64,000 nucleotides of DNA from Vicugna pacos (lineage: Eukaryota; Chordata; Mammalia; Artiodactyla; Camelidae), in contig NC_132992.1 in the NCBI RefSeq assembly GCF_048564905.1, positions 29,188,501 to 29,252,500 of the forward strand, read 5' to 3'. A program made the position numbers and the translations under genes. The notes below the pieces were generated by a model. The model had not been told where the DNA came from and made no database searches. It saw only the letters and a program-made list of their open reading frames with translations. The first letter of the stretch is position 1; the number at the start of each line of letters is the position of its first letter. Below, piece after piece: positions 35,891 through 48,571 of this stretch.

Positions 35891-37999
35891 TTAATATAAG
35901 ACACCTCTCATTTATTGTGAATTCCAAGTCGACCAAAATTCCATATTTTTACTAGTTTAATGTCCTGAAGATTGTGGACAGACTACCTTCTTAAAACTGC
36001 ACCTTGTCTCCTGAGATGCTGTTAGAATGCAAATTCGCTTGTATTTGCGTTATAGTTAGGCTCCTTCTCCCTTCTCCAAGTTTGGAGCTCCAGGCCGACG
36101 CACCCAGCTGGGCTGGTTAAATGACTGCAAAGAGGGACTGCAGCTGATAAGCAATCACGCCCATTGTTCTAAGTGTGAGAATTCACCTCAGAATATGTTG
36201 CCATGATGGGATCATTATATTCCCTTGTGCTCTTCTTGTCTCGCTACCCCCTCCCCGACCCCCTGGTTATTTTCTTACACCGTAATGCACTCAATTCTTA
36301 GTATGTGAGTGGTTTTCCCCCTTTCCTGACTGGGTCACTGACCTTGAGAGGTCTGTCTTGTTCCCCCGGGACTCATCCAGCCACGTTTTTAAGCACGTGG
36401 GTCTTCTGCTTCCCTCTCTGTGTTCCTCACCGTATCTCCTATCTGCCTGTCATCTGCGTGGCTAAACCCCGTCTTCCTCTGAGGCCAGTTTCAGAGTATC
36501 TTCTCATAGTCTGTCCCACTTCTAATCCAGATGAGCACAGACCCAGAATGATTGCAGAGTTACTGAGGTAAAAAAGAGATTTTTTTTTTTGTAAAGTAGA
36601 TTTCAAGGATTCATAAAGGTCACCAAATTATGTAAATAGACTGTATGACACAAACCAGATGCAGGCAGGACCAGTTTCTTCATCCTGGCCACCTTCACAG
36701 TCAAGATCAAGAGCTTTATGAGTCAGCAGTGGGACTGTCTACATGGGTTACGAAGGTAGAGGAATTCACTGGCCGTGCTCTTCCCTGGATGGCCAGATCC
36801 CAACACTTGCTTATGCTGGTTAGGTATGACCATAATGAACTAAGCTCTGAACCAAAATGTTGCGCCCACCTCCTTTGCTTTCAGGTTGTTTCATGCCTTT
36901 TTAACATATTCTCAGCAGTACAATTTCAGAATGCAGCAAGCTCTGTCACACTGGCCCATCAGGAGGAAGATACGTGCACTTTAATGTTCACTGCGTCTCT
37001 ACCATATAAAGGCCACGTTTGGTTTTGGCAAAGGATGTTGGCTTCTGCTTTCAAAGAATTTACAATCTAGTAAGAGGAACGGACATGGACAGAGGTCACC
37101 TATAGTCAGGAGTGGAGGAAGGTAGGGACAGAGTGCTAGGGGGTTTCACCAGGGGAAACTCACATCCTGTTAGGAAGATCAGAAAAGGCCTCCTGGGGGT
37201 GGTGACATTAGAGATGAGCTTTGAAGGGTCAGATTTCCAGATGCAGGGGAAGTGATCAGTGGGGGAGCAGCCTGAGCAGTGGCCTGAGGGCTGGAGGGTG
37301 CTGTGCTCAGGAAACGCAGTCTTCTGCTGGTCTGGATGATGAATACGTGGGTGACAGTGGTGAGAGATGAGGCTTCAATGATAGGTAGGCAGCTATAATG
37401 AGGAGACTCTAAATGCAAAGCTGAAAAGATTAGTCTTCATTCTCTGTGCTGAGAACTGGGAAACATTTTTATCAGAAGAGAGAACTGATGGGAACCACCG
37501 GGAGGTTCTGTGCCCAGGTTAGGAGGATAAGTTTCTGAATTACAGTGGTTGTGATGAGAATGGAATGGAGGAGATCCATTTGAAAGAAATTACAGAGACA
37601 GAATTTAGAGGCCTTGCTGGTGGTGATGATTATGTTGAGAGAAAAGGAACCAAAGACACTTTGAAGCTTAGAGATTTAAGGGTAGGGAGAAAAGGAAAAA
37701 GGGACAACCAGAAGGAGACAGTGGTTTTGAGATGGAAGGTAATGAGCTGGTGTGGTTCAGGTAATGTTGATTTTGTGGTGTGTGACCCTGAAATGGAGGT
37801 GCCCCTAATGAGGGTATAGGATAGAGATCAATCAGGCAACAGACCGGGACTGAGTAGACTTGCAGACCACCTGCCGTTGACATGGTGGGAGAGCATGAGA
37901 GAGAGAGAGATGGCGAGTATGAAAAAAGGGAAAAATAGAACCTTGTTGAGCACCTAAAGGAGGGGAAAGAGTGGCTCAGTCACAGGAGAGGGATATGGA

Positions 38000-38230
38000 A
38001 GGGTTTGGGCTGCAGGATGGGCTGTCTTAGGCTCAAATACAGCTCTCTCACCAGCTCTGTGAATTGAGGCAAATTTCCCACCCTCAAAGGTTTTTGTATA
38101 CAAAAGAGAGATAATAATTGCATGCACCTCGCAGAGTTGTCAGGCTTAAATGACATAATCCAGGGAGCACTTAGATTAGCACAGCGCTGGGAGCAGAGTG
38201 AGCCTGCAGTTGGGTTAGTTGTCACTGTTG
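38000..38230 (+). repeat. MIR SINE
   Basis: MIR order: AGCTCTCTCACCAGCTCTGT, GAATTGAGGCAAATTTCCCA, a GATAATAATTGCATGCACCT segment, TCAGGCTTAAATGACATAAT and GCACTTAGATTAGCACAGCG. Confidence 0.7.
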
Positions 38231-38436
38231 TTCATGATCCTTTGAGGGTACTGGGGCATTTGAAATGCGAAGACTCTTGTAAACAGATTCCTTGGGACCT
38301 CAAAGCTCTTTGTCTTTGTGTCTTTATTTCAAAGTCTTTATATTTAAGAGGTGATGAAAAAGGACTTCCTGGCCACATTTGTGGCGTCTGCTCAGCAGTG
38401 GAAGATGAGAGTGTTATGGGTGCTCATGGTAATCAG

Positions 38437-38800
38437 ATTGGTTATGGTGGGTGATGGTGATGGTGACAGTGGGGGTGGTGGATGGTGATGGGTGCTGATG
38501 GTGGGTGGTGGTTGGTGATGATAGTGATGGTGGGATATGATGGTTGAGTGGGAGCCATGGTGGATTTGGGGGGTAATCAAGGCGGGTGGCAATTCGTGAT
38601 GGTAGGTGTGGTGACAGTGGTTTGTAGGTAGTGATGGGTGCTGCTAGGGGTGGTCATAGTGGGCGATGGTGGTGATGGTGGGATTTGATGGCTGGGTGGT
38701 GGGTGGTCATAGTGGGTTGTAGGGGTAACTGTGGTAGGTAGTAGTGAGTGGTGATGGAGGTGGTGACAGTGGGGAGTGAGGATGGTGGTGGTGGTAATGA
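38437..38800 (+). repeat. GGTGAT-type minisatellite
   Basis: About 360 bases of degenerate tandem GGTGATGGT / GTGGGTGGTGG units on the + (transcribed) strand. G-rich and C-poor throughout. It also yields His-rich open frames on the minus strand, which are artefacts. Confidence 0.9.
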
Positions 38801-38804
38801 CAGT

Positions 38805-39062
38805 TCACACTTACTGAGCATTTCCATGTGCCAGGCACTGTTCAAAGCACTTTTATATGTATTAACTTATTTATGTTATGCAACAGTCTAGTGAGTTACA
38901 TACAGTTATCTTCATCATTTTATGGATTAAGACCCTGATGCTTAGCGACATTAAGTATCTTTCCCAGAGTCAGATTGCTAGTGGGACTTTTGCTAGGATT
39001 TCAACCAGAGTGGTTTGGCTCCAGAGGCCAAACTTTGCTCAAACCATTGTGCCTATTGCCTT
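38805..39062 (-). repeat. MIR SINE, antisense, nearly full length
   Basis: Reverse-complement MIR: ACTTACTGAGCATTTCCATG, TGCCAGGCACTGTTCAAAGC, TTATGGATTAAGACCCTGAT, TCCCAGAGTCAGATTGCTAG, TTTGGCTCCAGAGGCCAAAC. Confidence 0.8.
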
Positions 39063-39229
39063 GGTAACACTGTCTCCCTAATGAACAAGGAGAAATAGCA
39101 TATTCTCCTTTGAGCTTGCCAGAAATTGTGGAACTATTTAACTTCCGTTTGGTGCAAACTTTAAAAAAAAAAAAACAGTTTAAAAATCCAAATCAAAAGT
39201 TCTTGCTTTATCTAAATAATAGAATTAGA

Positions 39230-39590
39230 GACAAATATTGTATGATATCACTTATGTGTAGAATGTAAAATAAAATGATACAAATTCTATTTACAAACCG
39301 AAAACAGACTAATGGACATAGAAAACAAACTATGGTTACCAAAGGGGAAAGGGCAGGGAGGGATAAATTAGGGACTGGGGACTAACAGACACACGTGACT
39401 ATACATAAAATAGATAAACACCAAAGACCTGTTGTGTAGCCTAGGGAACTATATTCAGTTTCTTGTAGTAACATTTCATGGGAAAGAATCTGGAAAGAAA
39501 ATGTATACATGTATGTGTATGTATAACTGAATCACTTTGCTGTACACCTGAAACTAACATTGTAAATCAACTACACTCAAGAATTTTTTT
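39230..39590 (+). mobile_element. L1 3' end, sense
   Basis: About 360 bases: ATATCACTTATGTGTAGAAT, AGGGAACTATATTCAGTTTC, TTGTAGTAACATTTCATGGG, TTGCTGTACACCTGAAACTA, with an A-rich end. A 16-base imperfect target-site duplication AAAT(A/C)ATAGAATTAGA lies at 39214-39229 and 39591-39606. Confidence 0.85.
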
Positions 39591-42500
39591 AAATCATAGA
39601 ATTAGAAAATTCTAACATTATTCTACTAGTGTCTCTTAATGTTGGGTGTTAAATCTTCTTAAACAAGATTTGTCTTTAAAGGAACTTCTTAAAGCATATG
39701 ATTTTCCCTATTTTATTTTTATTAGCTTGCTGGGAAGCCTTGGGTTGCATTTAACTCTGGGAATACTGAAATTGAGACGTGTCTGTTAACCCAGAAGTTG
39801 CAAACTTTATAGCCAGTCTAGACGCAGAAGTGTCTGGGTATCTGATTAATCCTTTCCTAATGTGGATACCTAGAAGGAAAGGATTCCTTACCAATCCATA
39901 GGAGGAATGGGGAAGTAATTCTGTGCTTCCTTAGAGTCCTTGGACTGTGTTGGAGATGTCTTCCTCAGGCTACAGGCCTAGTTGTGAGGAACACAGTGTA
40001 TCCTAGCTTTGCTGAATCTACTTCTCCAGGCAGATTTATCATCACTTGGGCATCTGTCTTGCAACATGTGCAGAGTACATGAGGGGCTATGTGAAGTAAC
40101 AAGAGACATGCTCTCAAAGTTCTGCCCCAAAGTCACTTATAAGTCAAGGCAGCAAACAGGGCATACTCAAGGAAAATTATCAGAAACATACATATATACT
40201 AAAAACTCAACTGCACCTACCTATAAAGTGACTGTTGGCATGCCAGAAATGATGGTGCTTCCTGGACTCTGCTAAAGGGAATACAGGAATGCCTGGGGAA
40301 GAAGGCAAATGTTGAATAACATCCTGAAGACAGAAATGGACATGGTTTAGCAGAGTAGGGTGGGGAGCGCATTCTGAGGGGTGTTGAGCTGGGAGCCATA
40401 AATCTTTTAGGATGTGTCATTTATATCTCATTAATGCTGGCAAAGAAATCTTTTAGGATCAAGAGTACCAAGTAGCTTGTTGACTTTGAAGGACATAAGA
40501 GGTATAGATGCTTAAAAGCATCAGCTGGTTCATTCCTGTCTGTGTATTCATGTTTTTAGAGCCGGGGAAAAAATGTAATTATCATTCGTCACTGTGGTTG
40601 GTACTGAAGACTGGGAGTGATTAGGATTAAAATGTCTAAGGTGTTGTTCTTGCTCTTAAATTTATAATCTGAGGAAATGGACAGCCTCGGTTCTTGTAAA
40701 CAAAGGCTGATAATTGATCTGGTAATGCAGGGGTGGATGGTCACCCTCAGCCTCCCATCTGATTATTTCAAGCCTCTACATGATGTTAACAAGGCGCTGG
40801 AGTGTACAGGGTTAGATAATTTTGACATGAGGTCCTGTTCTCTTTGAATATACAGTCTCATGAGAAAAATACAGATACAGGCAATTCATTAATTACCCTG
40901 GGGTTCAATGCCTGAAGGAAGGGGATGTTTGAATAGACTGGATCCTCTGGGGCTTTCAAGTTGAAGCTGGTCCAGAAGGATGCAGTGGAGTTACCTCGGT
41001 CAAGGTTTTATGTCAAAGGGACAAGAAGGAAGAGAGCGTTCCAGGCAAATGAACTTAAAACAGGGATTGTGGTTCAAATAGAGGAAGAAAAGCAGTGGGC
41101 TGGAGGAAAATCATTGCATCCCCTACCAAACATCCTTGTGATGGGAATGATCGCTTCCCGTTCCAATGGGGAGAATCATTCCATTTCCATCCAACTTCTC
41201 AGGAATGTTGAAAAGAAGGGAGTACTGCAAAGACAGTGTTGAGAGCCTTTGAAGAAAGGCTCTGTGAACATTCTCACTGTTATTAAGCTTATTATTCATT
41301 TGAAACTCAAGCACAAACATTCTTGTAAGCCCTTGGGCAAAACTAGTTTAGCTCAGATCTCTCTCTCTCCCCCTTGAAAAATGTCCTCAAGGTGGTTTCA
41401 GCTTCCCCACTGTGGATTTGGCTGGCAGTCCAGTTTACTGAGCTACGGTAATTAGGCAGAGAATGTTCTCTCTCTTCTCATCGTGCCGTCCTCTCTAGCT
41501 TGTGAAGCCTTGAGAAATTCTTTTCCTTGGTCCCCTCTCCAATTAGCATCAGTGATTGCACTTCAGTTCCTTCCTCTTGCAGGGGTCCCTTGGCATTTGC
41601 CACAGAGGACCACAATTCAGTGATAAAGGGATGACTTCCTGGGTATGTTGCTGCATCCATCCTAATTAGCTTAGCTCTGAAGACCTGAGATTCAGATAAA
41701 ATAAGGCAAATTTGGCAAATGAAATTCAATAGCAAACTCAATGTAGAACTCATACCGACCTTTTCATATTCTTTTGTACATTTGTTCCACATTCTGTTAA
41801 ACTCTGTGACACTGATCACTTTGGGAAGAGTTCAGTTAAATTCAGCTTGCTGGTGAAGATGGGGGCTGACCCGCAGTGATTCCATCCTGAGGACTGAAAG
41901 AGTCAGAGTACAGTTTTTAAATATGTTTGACTAACAAGGTTTTTCTCTACTTTTGACACTTAAAATTTCAAAGCTTTAGCTTCATTATTCTTGTGATGAA
42001 AAGTGACAACTGGGAATGTGGGTATATGTGCTGCCTGATACAATATTTGGGGGCAACAACATTTGAAAGTAGTCAACTGTGAGCTGTATCTGTAACTAAG
42101 AATATTTACTCTCAAATATGTTGATCCTCCTGGGGATTTCCTTTGAGTATCACACTGTGGTTAATCTGTGTCCTGTACAAACGCTAGGTTCATCTCACAG
42201 GAAAGCATGTCTCACCGCTTTATCTGAGCTCTTCTTTAGACTCTGTGTTACCACTCAGTGTCTCCTTGGGCTCCTTGCCTTCACTGATTCTTTCCACCAT
42301 CCCGTTACTGTGATTATTTCTCCTTTTAGCATCTCCTGAGAGTTTTCTTCCCATGGATTCTGGTCCAATTAGAAACAAATTCTTTTTTGATGTTCTATTA
42401 GGTGAACTTGGGGAAACGCTTCTTCATAAAAATTTTAGTCTCTTCTTGAAGGATTGAGCTACGAAACAGTGAATGTGTGCCGATGCGCTGTTTAAGTTTA

Positions 42501-44462
42501 GTGAAAAATTGTCTGAATCTAGTTACACAGCTGTGAAACTTACAGTGGTGGATATTCACAACCTTGAATTTTTCCTGTGGTATAAAATGTCATGTGACAG
42601 AGGAGGATGGCCGCAGGCCAGGCTCCAGACCAGGACTGTGGGTAGATGCTCCAGGGGTGTGAGACACAGCAGGTGTGTTCAAGTGTGGGTTTGTGTGAGA
42701 CGCACACCGGTTAATTTCAAGTATTAGGACAGCCAGCTCAGCCCTTCTGTTGCTGTGACATGATGGGAGAAATCTCCGCAGGTGGGTTAGACTGACAGAC
42801 TCACTCTAAAACCAGAAGAGGCACAAGCATCTCAATAGGGCACGTGGGACCCAGTGTGATGGTGCAGCACACATGCTCGTGGCGATTTGCTAAAAAGCTG
42901 CAAAGAGAAGCCAGGTTTTCTGGGTTCTCATTCTAACGTTTTACTCACAGCACTTCTACGCTGATTCACATACATTTTCATTAAGCAGAATTTAAACTCC
43001 TGGGGTAGCTAATTCTTCTGCGCACCTCCCTCCAAAAGATGGAGCCTCCTCTCCCTTTGAAGGTGAGCTGGACTCAGCACACCACATCCAATGAGTAGAA
43101 TGTGGTAGGAGTGACAGTACGTGACAGGTTGTAAGGGAATCGCAGCTTCTGCCTTGCGCTCTCTCGGATCCTCTGCTCTGTGGGAAGCCAACTGTCAGGT
43201 AATTGTCATGAGAACACTCCAGCGGCCCTATGTAGAGGTCACATGGTAAGGAACTGAGGCCTCCCGCCAACAGCCACGTGAGTGAGTTTGGGAGCTGATG
43301 CTCCACCTTCATTCAAGCCTTCAGAAGACTGCAGCCCTAGCTGACACCTTCCCTGCGACCTCGTGGGAGATCCCAAGCCAGGACCACCTTGCTCAGTCAC
43401 TCCCAAATTCCTGACCTACAGAACCTGTGAGATAATACTTACTGCCTTCGCCTGCTAATATTGGAGGTCATTTTTTATTCAAGAATAAATCATTAATCCA
43501 ACAGCATGCCAAGAAGCAACCTCTATTATAGAGCTCAACTCTCCTGCAATATCGAATGATTTTACAAAAACGTTTTCCTCAGGCTTCAGTCAGTACCCAG
43601 TGTCAACAAGTCTTGTCTTTGAGGCTTGGCCCAGGGATAAATTCCAAACACCAACACAAAATAAGATTTCGTCTGAGACCGAAAGGGTGTTTTTTGAAGT
43701 TGTTTGAACAAGCTGCAAAATTAGACTGTCCCTCTCTACACATGGAAGTTCCACTGCTTCACTTCTTTGGGAAATGATACCCTGTCTTCGTTGTCTGCAG
43801 TTCTTCCAAAGAGAAATACCAGCAGAATACAGTTCTCTGACCTTTGGCTCCCCACAGAGCTATGCTAAGAATAAACCAAGATAACTTTATCACGTAGATT
43901 CTTCCGTGGATGAGTGATTCCTGAAATGCCCTGAGGTCCATCCCTGTAGACCTGGTGGTTCTGGAGTGTGTATCAGACTCTGAGAGAATACGTCTCCAGA
44001 GCTGGCGGGTCACTTCTCCAGGTGTTCATTGAGTCACTCCCGCTGGAATTACCATTTACCTCCTCTCAAGGAGGGAAGGAAATACCCCACAGGGAGTTAA
44101 TACAGATGTCATGTTCGTTTGTTCTCTGAGTCACTTGTGAATTAATCAATAATCCGTGGCAGACCCAGTAGTGTATTTCTTGCCCTCTGGGGACCCAAAT
44201 ATAGTGAAATAATGTGAACAGTGCAAAATTCTAAACTGAGAAGTGAGACTCCGTTCTCTACTGGTTAATTGTAATGCTTCCAATACACAAATTCTGACCT
44301 AATTTATCAAGGCTCACCTTGCTCCCCATCAGTGTTACCTCCTTGTCGTAAGAGTGTGTGACAAGCTCAGTCGCATACTGTTCCCCCAGCCTCATCTGTT
44401 AGAAGTCAGTGCTGGGGGTTGCTCTTCTCTGGTGAGAAGGTAATGATGCCTCTTTGCCTTAG

Positions 44463-44643
44463 GTGAAAGTGTGGAGGAAAATGCTAGTGTCGTGGTCAAA
44501 CTGCTCATCAGACGCCCCGAGTGCTTCGGCCCAGCCCTGCGGGGTGAAGGAGGAAACGGTCTGCTGGCGGCCATGCAAGGCGCCATTAAGATCTCCGAGA
44601 GCCCAGCCCTCGACCTCCCCTCGCAGGTCTACAAGAGAGAAGT
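44463..44643 (+). CDS. RYR3: RYR3 exon J (181 nt)
   Basis: GT completes Ser, then [60 protein letters not shown], with the last Val split by the intron. The acceptor is TGCCTTAG; the donor is GT|GTAAGT, so a retained intron would stop at once. [19 protein letters not shown] holds equivalents of RyR1 Ala2350 and Arg2355 (here Lys). The tail from PALDLPSQ on is the isoform-variable linker leading to exon K. Confidence 0.96.
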
Positions 44644-45854
44644 GTAAGTGAATGGAATTGCCTTCTGGGCCCCATGTGGTTGGCGAGCTCCCAAATACTG
44701 TCAGTGCACGAATGATACAGCAAGCGGCAGTAAGCTCCCCCTGGCAGAGGAAGCCCGGGTTCTTTGCGGTTGTGGTTCAAACAGTTGAGATCACTTTGTC
44801 AAGCGTGTTGTTACCTTGACTTTCCTCATAAGCTTAGCGATCAGTATCCTCTTCACCCCTCTTCCGTTTCTCCTGCTCCACTCAGGCCCCCTGGCAGATG
44901 GAGGAGAGGGCAAGCTCTTTCGGCCCCGCTGCCCCTGCCGGTGGCATCACCGTGGGAGGAGGCCGTACAGAAGTTAGAAGGCCTGGACCAGCAGGGCTCT
45001 GGTCACTGACCCCAGCCCCTTCCCTAGTGTTTAAAACCTTGGTGTCTCATCTCGTCCCTCACTTTTAAAAAGAGGGAGGATCCTCCACTTCCTCTTCTGA
45101 AAGTGTTTTGATTTGATTCTTTAGGTAATGAGAAAGCTGCAGAATGTGAAAAATCACAGCATTAACATTCTTGGTATTTAACGATTAAAGGTAGTTAGGA
45201 CATCATTGGGTTGCCTTGTGACTTTCCTTTCATGATGTCTTGTGATCATTTCCCTTTTATCACAGCCTCTAGGTTAGACCCCAGAATCTAGAGATGGGGT
45301 AAAAACCAGCAGAAGCAACTCTCCAGCCAGTGGCTTTTTTTTTTTTTTTTGGTCATGAATTCTGGTAGGTGATCTGATAGAGTTAGATAGAACCCAAAAC
45401 ATAAGCTGTCCCAACTTCCTCATGTGACATGAGAAAAACAGAGGCCCAGAGTCATAGAGGTTGTTAGCAACAGAGTCAGGACGTGGACTTGGCCGTCCTG
45501 ACTCCTTGTCCAAGGTCTTTCCATGGATATTCAGGAAGGAAAGGGGGAGGAATGGTTAGGAGGAGCTTTGGGGGTTACAGTGCCGCTCCGTGAGCGTGTG
45601 GGCTGCATGATCAGCTCACGTCAGTACTCATACCTTAAATTTCATGGGACCCTAGGAATGTTGTGGACAAATATTTGGGTCCTTTGAGCATGGTGAGTTA
45701 AACCAATTTATTGGCATGTGGAGGGAGAGAAGGTGTCCGGGGAAAGGATGTGTGATGCGCAGGGTGAGCAGAGTGAGTGTTCCCACAGCGTGTCTAATAT
45801 CGTGGCCACACCTGCCAGGCTTCCTCACACCTCCTTGTGTTGGTTCTCTCTCAG
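44644..45854 (+). other. RYR3: RYR3 intron J-K
   Basis: 1.2-kb intron with a T-run at about 45335 and a probable antisense MIR at about 45405-45500. It ends in CTCTCTCAG followed directly by a second CAG. Confidence 0.8.
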
Positions 45855-45966
45855 CAGCACAGAGGGCGGTGGAGATGAAGAGGAGATTGTGCACATGGGC
45901 AATGCAATTATGTCATTTTATTCGGCTCTGATAGACCTGCTGGGCCGCTGTGCTCCTGAAATGCAT
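45855..45966 (+). CDS. RYR3: RYR3 exon K (112 nt)
   Basis: One base completes Val, then [37 protein letters not shown], ending in phase 0. The donor is [20 protein letters not shown] carries the equivalents of RyR1 Gly2434 and Arg2435, both classic malignant-hyperthermia residues, conserved here. The start is a tandem acceptor (CAGCAG): I chose the upstream AG because it keeps the Ser that I recall in human RYR3; the downstream AG would begin at 45858. Confidence 0.95.
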
Positions 45967-48450
45967 GTAAGTGATGAGTTCCCTGAGGGCAGCTTGGAGA
46001 GGCTTGAACCAGGAAAGCCTGTAGATGTCCTGAATGCCATTTCTTCTTCTGTCTCTGGCGTCGTCAACACGCCTTTCTCTCCGTTCCCTTTAGCCAACAT
46101 CAAAAGTTGTTTCCATCTCTGGTACCCGATTCTTCAGCTTTCTAAGGAATGACTCCTGGGAAAACCCCTGTGTTGTGTGACTTCTCTGGGACCCTAGTAG
46201 GGCATATCTGCTACATACTGTATTTCAAAAGCCTCCCAAAATGATGTCTCCAGATGCCTCGATTTGGTCCACATGTGACCAACTTGATGCTTGATTGCAT
46301 CCATTGAGATACTCCACGTGGAACATCTTTTCTTGATGACCATGGTGTTAGGCATCAGGAAGGCAGCGTCTTCCCATGGTTCATGTTTGATTTCCTTTTC
46401 CCAGGGGTGAGCTTTGCAGTCATGCTGAGAAAGATTATCCTATTTTTATGGGGTGTCTTCTCAGACTCCTAGTTTTGAACTAAAAAGTGATGTTTTTCCT
46501 TTGCCTTTTTCATCTCTGCTGGGGATTGAGAGAGATTGGTCTTATTTCACATAAAACCTCACATTGTAAGTGAGAGAGGAAATCATTGCTGCTTGTGTGA
46601 AAACAGAAAAGACAAGACAGCTTTTTGTATTTAAAAAAAATACTCGGTAACTCTTTAAAAGAACTGTTAGACTTGCTCATTCGGGACTCAGATGCCTGCC
46701 TCTCTGCAAAGCGCTCACTGCATTTGGATTATATCAGAGCTTCTGCCCAAAACACTTGCAGTGCATACCGGGGTGATACAGACAATGGTATCTGGTTTTA
46801 ATGAGGTTATAGATTTAGTCCCTGCCAAGGTAACAGTGGATATTTGTTAAATGCTAATGAAAGACAGGATCAATTAAAGCTGTGGCTTTCAAACTTTTTG
46901 ACCAAAAAAAAATGTATTTGGATTACAGTGAGAAATAGAGTTTGCACTGCAACCTAGTTACACATATATTCCAGAAACAAAATATGTCCTTATTATGGAC
47001 AGTGCACTCTAATATTTTCTCTCCTCATCTATTTCATGCTTTTTAATGCTGGTCACAACCCCCTAACTGATTTTACAGGCCACGGATTGGTCATGACTGC
47101 AGTTTGGAAGACACTGCATTAAAGCATTCACTCTACCTTTCTTCCTTCCAGTGTGTCGTAATCTTACCTAATAAACGTGTGTAGCCTGTGTGCAGATCTA
47201 TCTACAAGTGGTTAGGGAAACTATTCCAATAGGGAAGAATCTAGGAGAAAAGTACTCTGGAGAGAAGAAAGTCTGAATCTTCAAAAGGGAGGCTGATCAG
47301 AATTTTTAGCATTCTAGTTCCTGTTGTGAAAAACTACCTTACCCACATCAGCCCATCTTTCCATTTCTGTGCCTTTAAACAAATAACAGGGGCCAGGGAA
47401 ATGCTAGGGTGTCCTACAGTCTTGGCAGGGGTGGGAGGTCAGTTCCCCTGATCACCCGTCATCACTTCAGAAAGCAGATCACACAGTTGGCGTAGTCCCG
47501 GGAAGACAGCAGCACGTGACAGCTGAGCCCTCAGAGTCCCACCTGGAAAGGACTTTCTTCCCTGCTTACTGCCCCTCTGATTCGACACTTCATAAATACA
47601 CACACACTCCTCCCCTGGCTCCTGTAATCTGAGTGAGGCGGAAAGACGATGCCATCATCGCTGACAGCCTCCCCTCTGCCCACGGGAATGGGAGGTGACA
47701 GCTAGGGTCACACACAGGCGTTCTCCTTTCTCTGGGCCTTCCAGCATTACGTTCCACCATGCCATCCAGCTACCTCCTGGGTAGATTCGATCCTGAGCCC
47801 ATGACAGTTCCATTATTGGCCAGGAGCCTTTTCCCAGAAGCATACCTGCTACCCCTGCACCCAGGAGGGTGTGCACCTGTACACGCGGGTTGGCCCATCT
47901 CATGGCCGTGGCCGTAAAGGTCTGGTCATCCGTCCCCAGGTAACTCCCCTGGGGTGCTCAGGTTCGCCTTGACATCTTCTACACCCCCGTGTGTGCCATA
48001 TACCCAGCATTAATCACACTTTCAGGAAACTGCAACTCATAAGTCATTTCTACATCCAGCAGAACTTGAGGATCTCAAGTTGTGGCCACATTGTCAACAT
48101 TTAGGTCGTGTTGAGAGCTCCCAGTATTGTGGTCACGCTGAAAGCAGATAAGGGCTGCCCATTCGCTGCTGAGGCTTAATAGCAAGACTGCATGATTGTT
48201 GTAATCATGGCAAAGGAATCCATTTGCCCCCCTTGGCCAGGGTTATTCCCTCGGAAGCACCTCATCTAGGAAGTCTGGAGAAAGCACCTCTCTCCCCTGG
48301 GGCCACAAGTGTCTAGAACAATTAGGGAAAGGTAGGCGTGTACCCACCCGTCCCCACAAGGAGAACTGTTTTACCACCAGAGGTTTGAAGGTGGGGTGGA
48401 GCAGGAGTGTGGGAACCTCATTTATCTCACTCTCCAAACCTGCCTTGCAG
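45967..48450 (+). other. RYR3: RYR3 intron K-L
   Basis: 2.5-kb intron with one hAT-like remnant (about 46880-47117). The rest is unassigned. Open frames at 45918-46152 and 47655-47903 show nothing recognisable. Confidence 0.8.
46880..47117 (+). mobile_element. hAT-like non-autonomous remnant
   Basis: Ends look like imperfect inverted repeats: TGTGGCTTTCAAACTTTTTG at the left and CTGCAGTTTGGAAGACACTG at the right, with GGTCACAACCCCCTAACTGA inside. Family not identified. Confidence 0.55.
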
Positions 48451-48571
48451 CTTATCCAGACAGGAAAAGGGGAAGCCATCCGGATCAGGTCCATCCTGCG
48501 CTCCCTGGTCCCCACTGAGGACTTGGTCGGGATCATCAGCATCCCCTTGAAGCTGCCCTCCCTGAACAAAG
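48451..48571 (+). CDS. RYR3: RYR3 exon L (121 nt)
   Basis: Encodes [40 protein letters not shown] and the first base of Asp. The acceptor is TGCCTTGCAG and the donor [19 protein letters not shown] keeps the equivalents of RyR1 Arg2452, Ile2453, Arg2454 and Arg2458, the core of the central disease hot spot. This argues for strong purifying selection and an intact gene. Confidence 0.97.

Larger units (their letters stand above)
34983..44462 (+). other. RYR3: RYR3 intron I-J (9.5 kb)
   Basis: Holds a GGAT/GGAA tetranucleotide tract (35337), an antisense L1 3' end (35528), unassigned sequence at 35.9-38.0 kb with old-repeat character at about 37.0-37.9 kb, a MIR (38000), a GGTGAT-type minisatellite (38437), an antisense MIR (38805) and a sense L1 3' end (39230). 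From 39.6 to 44.4 kb I see no repeat I can name and no gene. Confidence 0.75.

Noticed and set aside
36645-37070. 141-codon open frame in intron I-J
   Set aside because: No recognisable domain or exon-like splice sites, and it overlaps sequence with the look of an old repeat. Judged a chance frame.
38392-38845. His-rich open frames on the minus strand
   Set aside because: Antisense translation of the GGTGAT minisatellite.
44627-44643. Possible internal donor CAG|GTCTAC in exon J
   Set aside because: Using it would remove 17 bases and break the frame with exon K, and the site is weak compared with the GT|GTAAGT donor at 44644.
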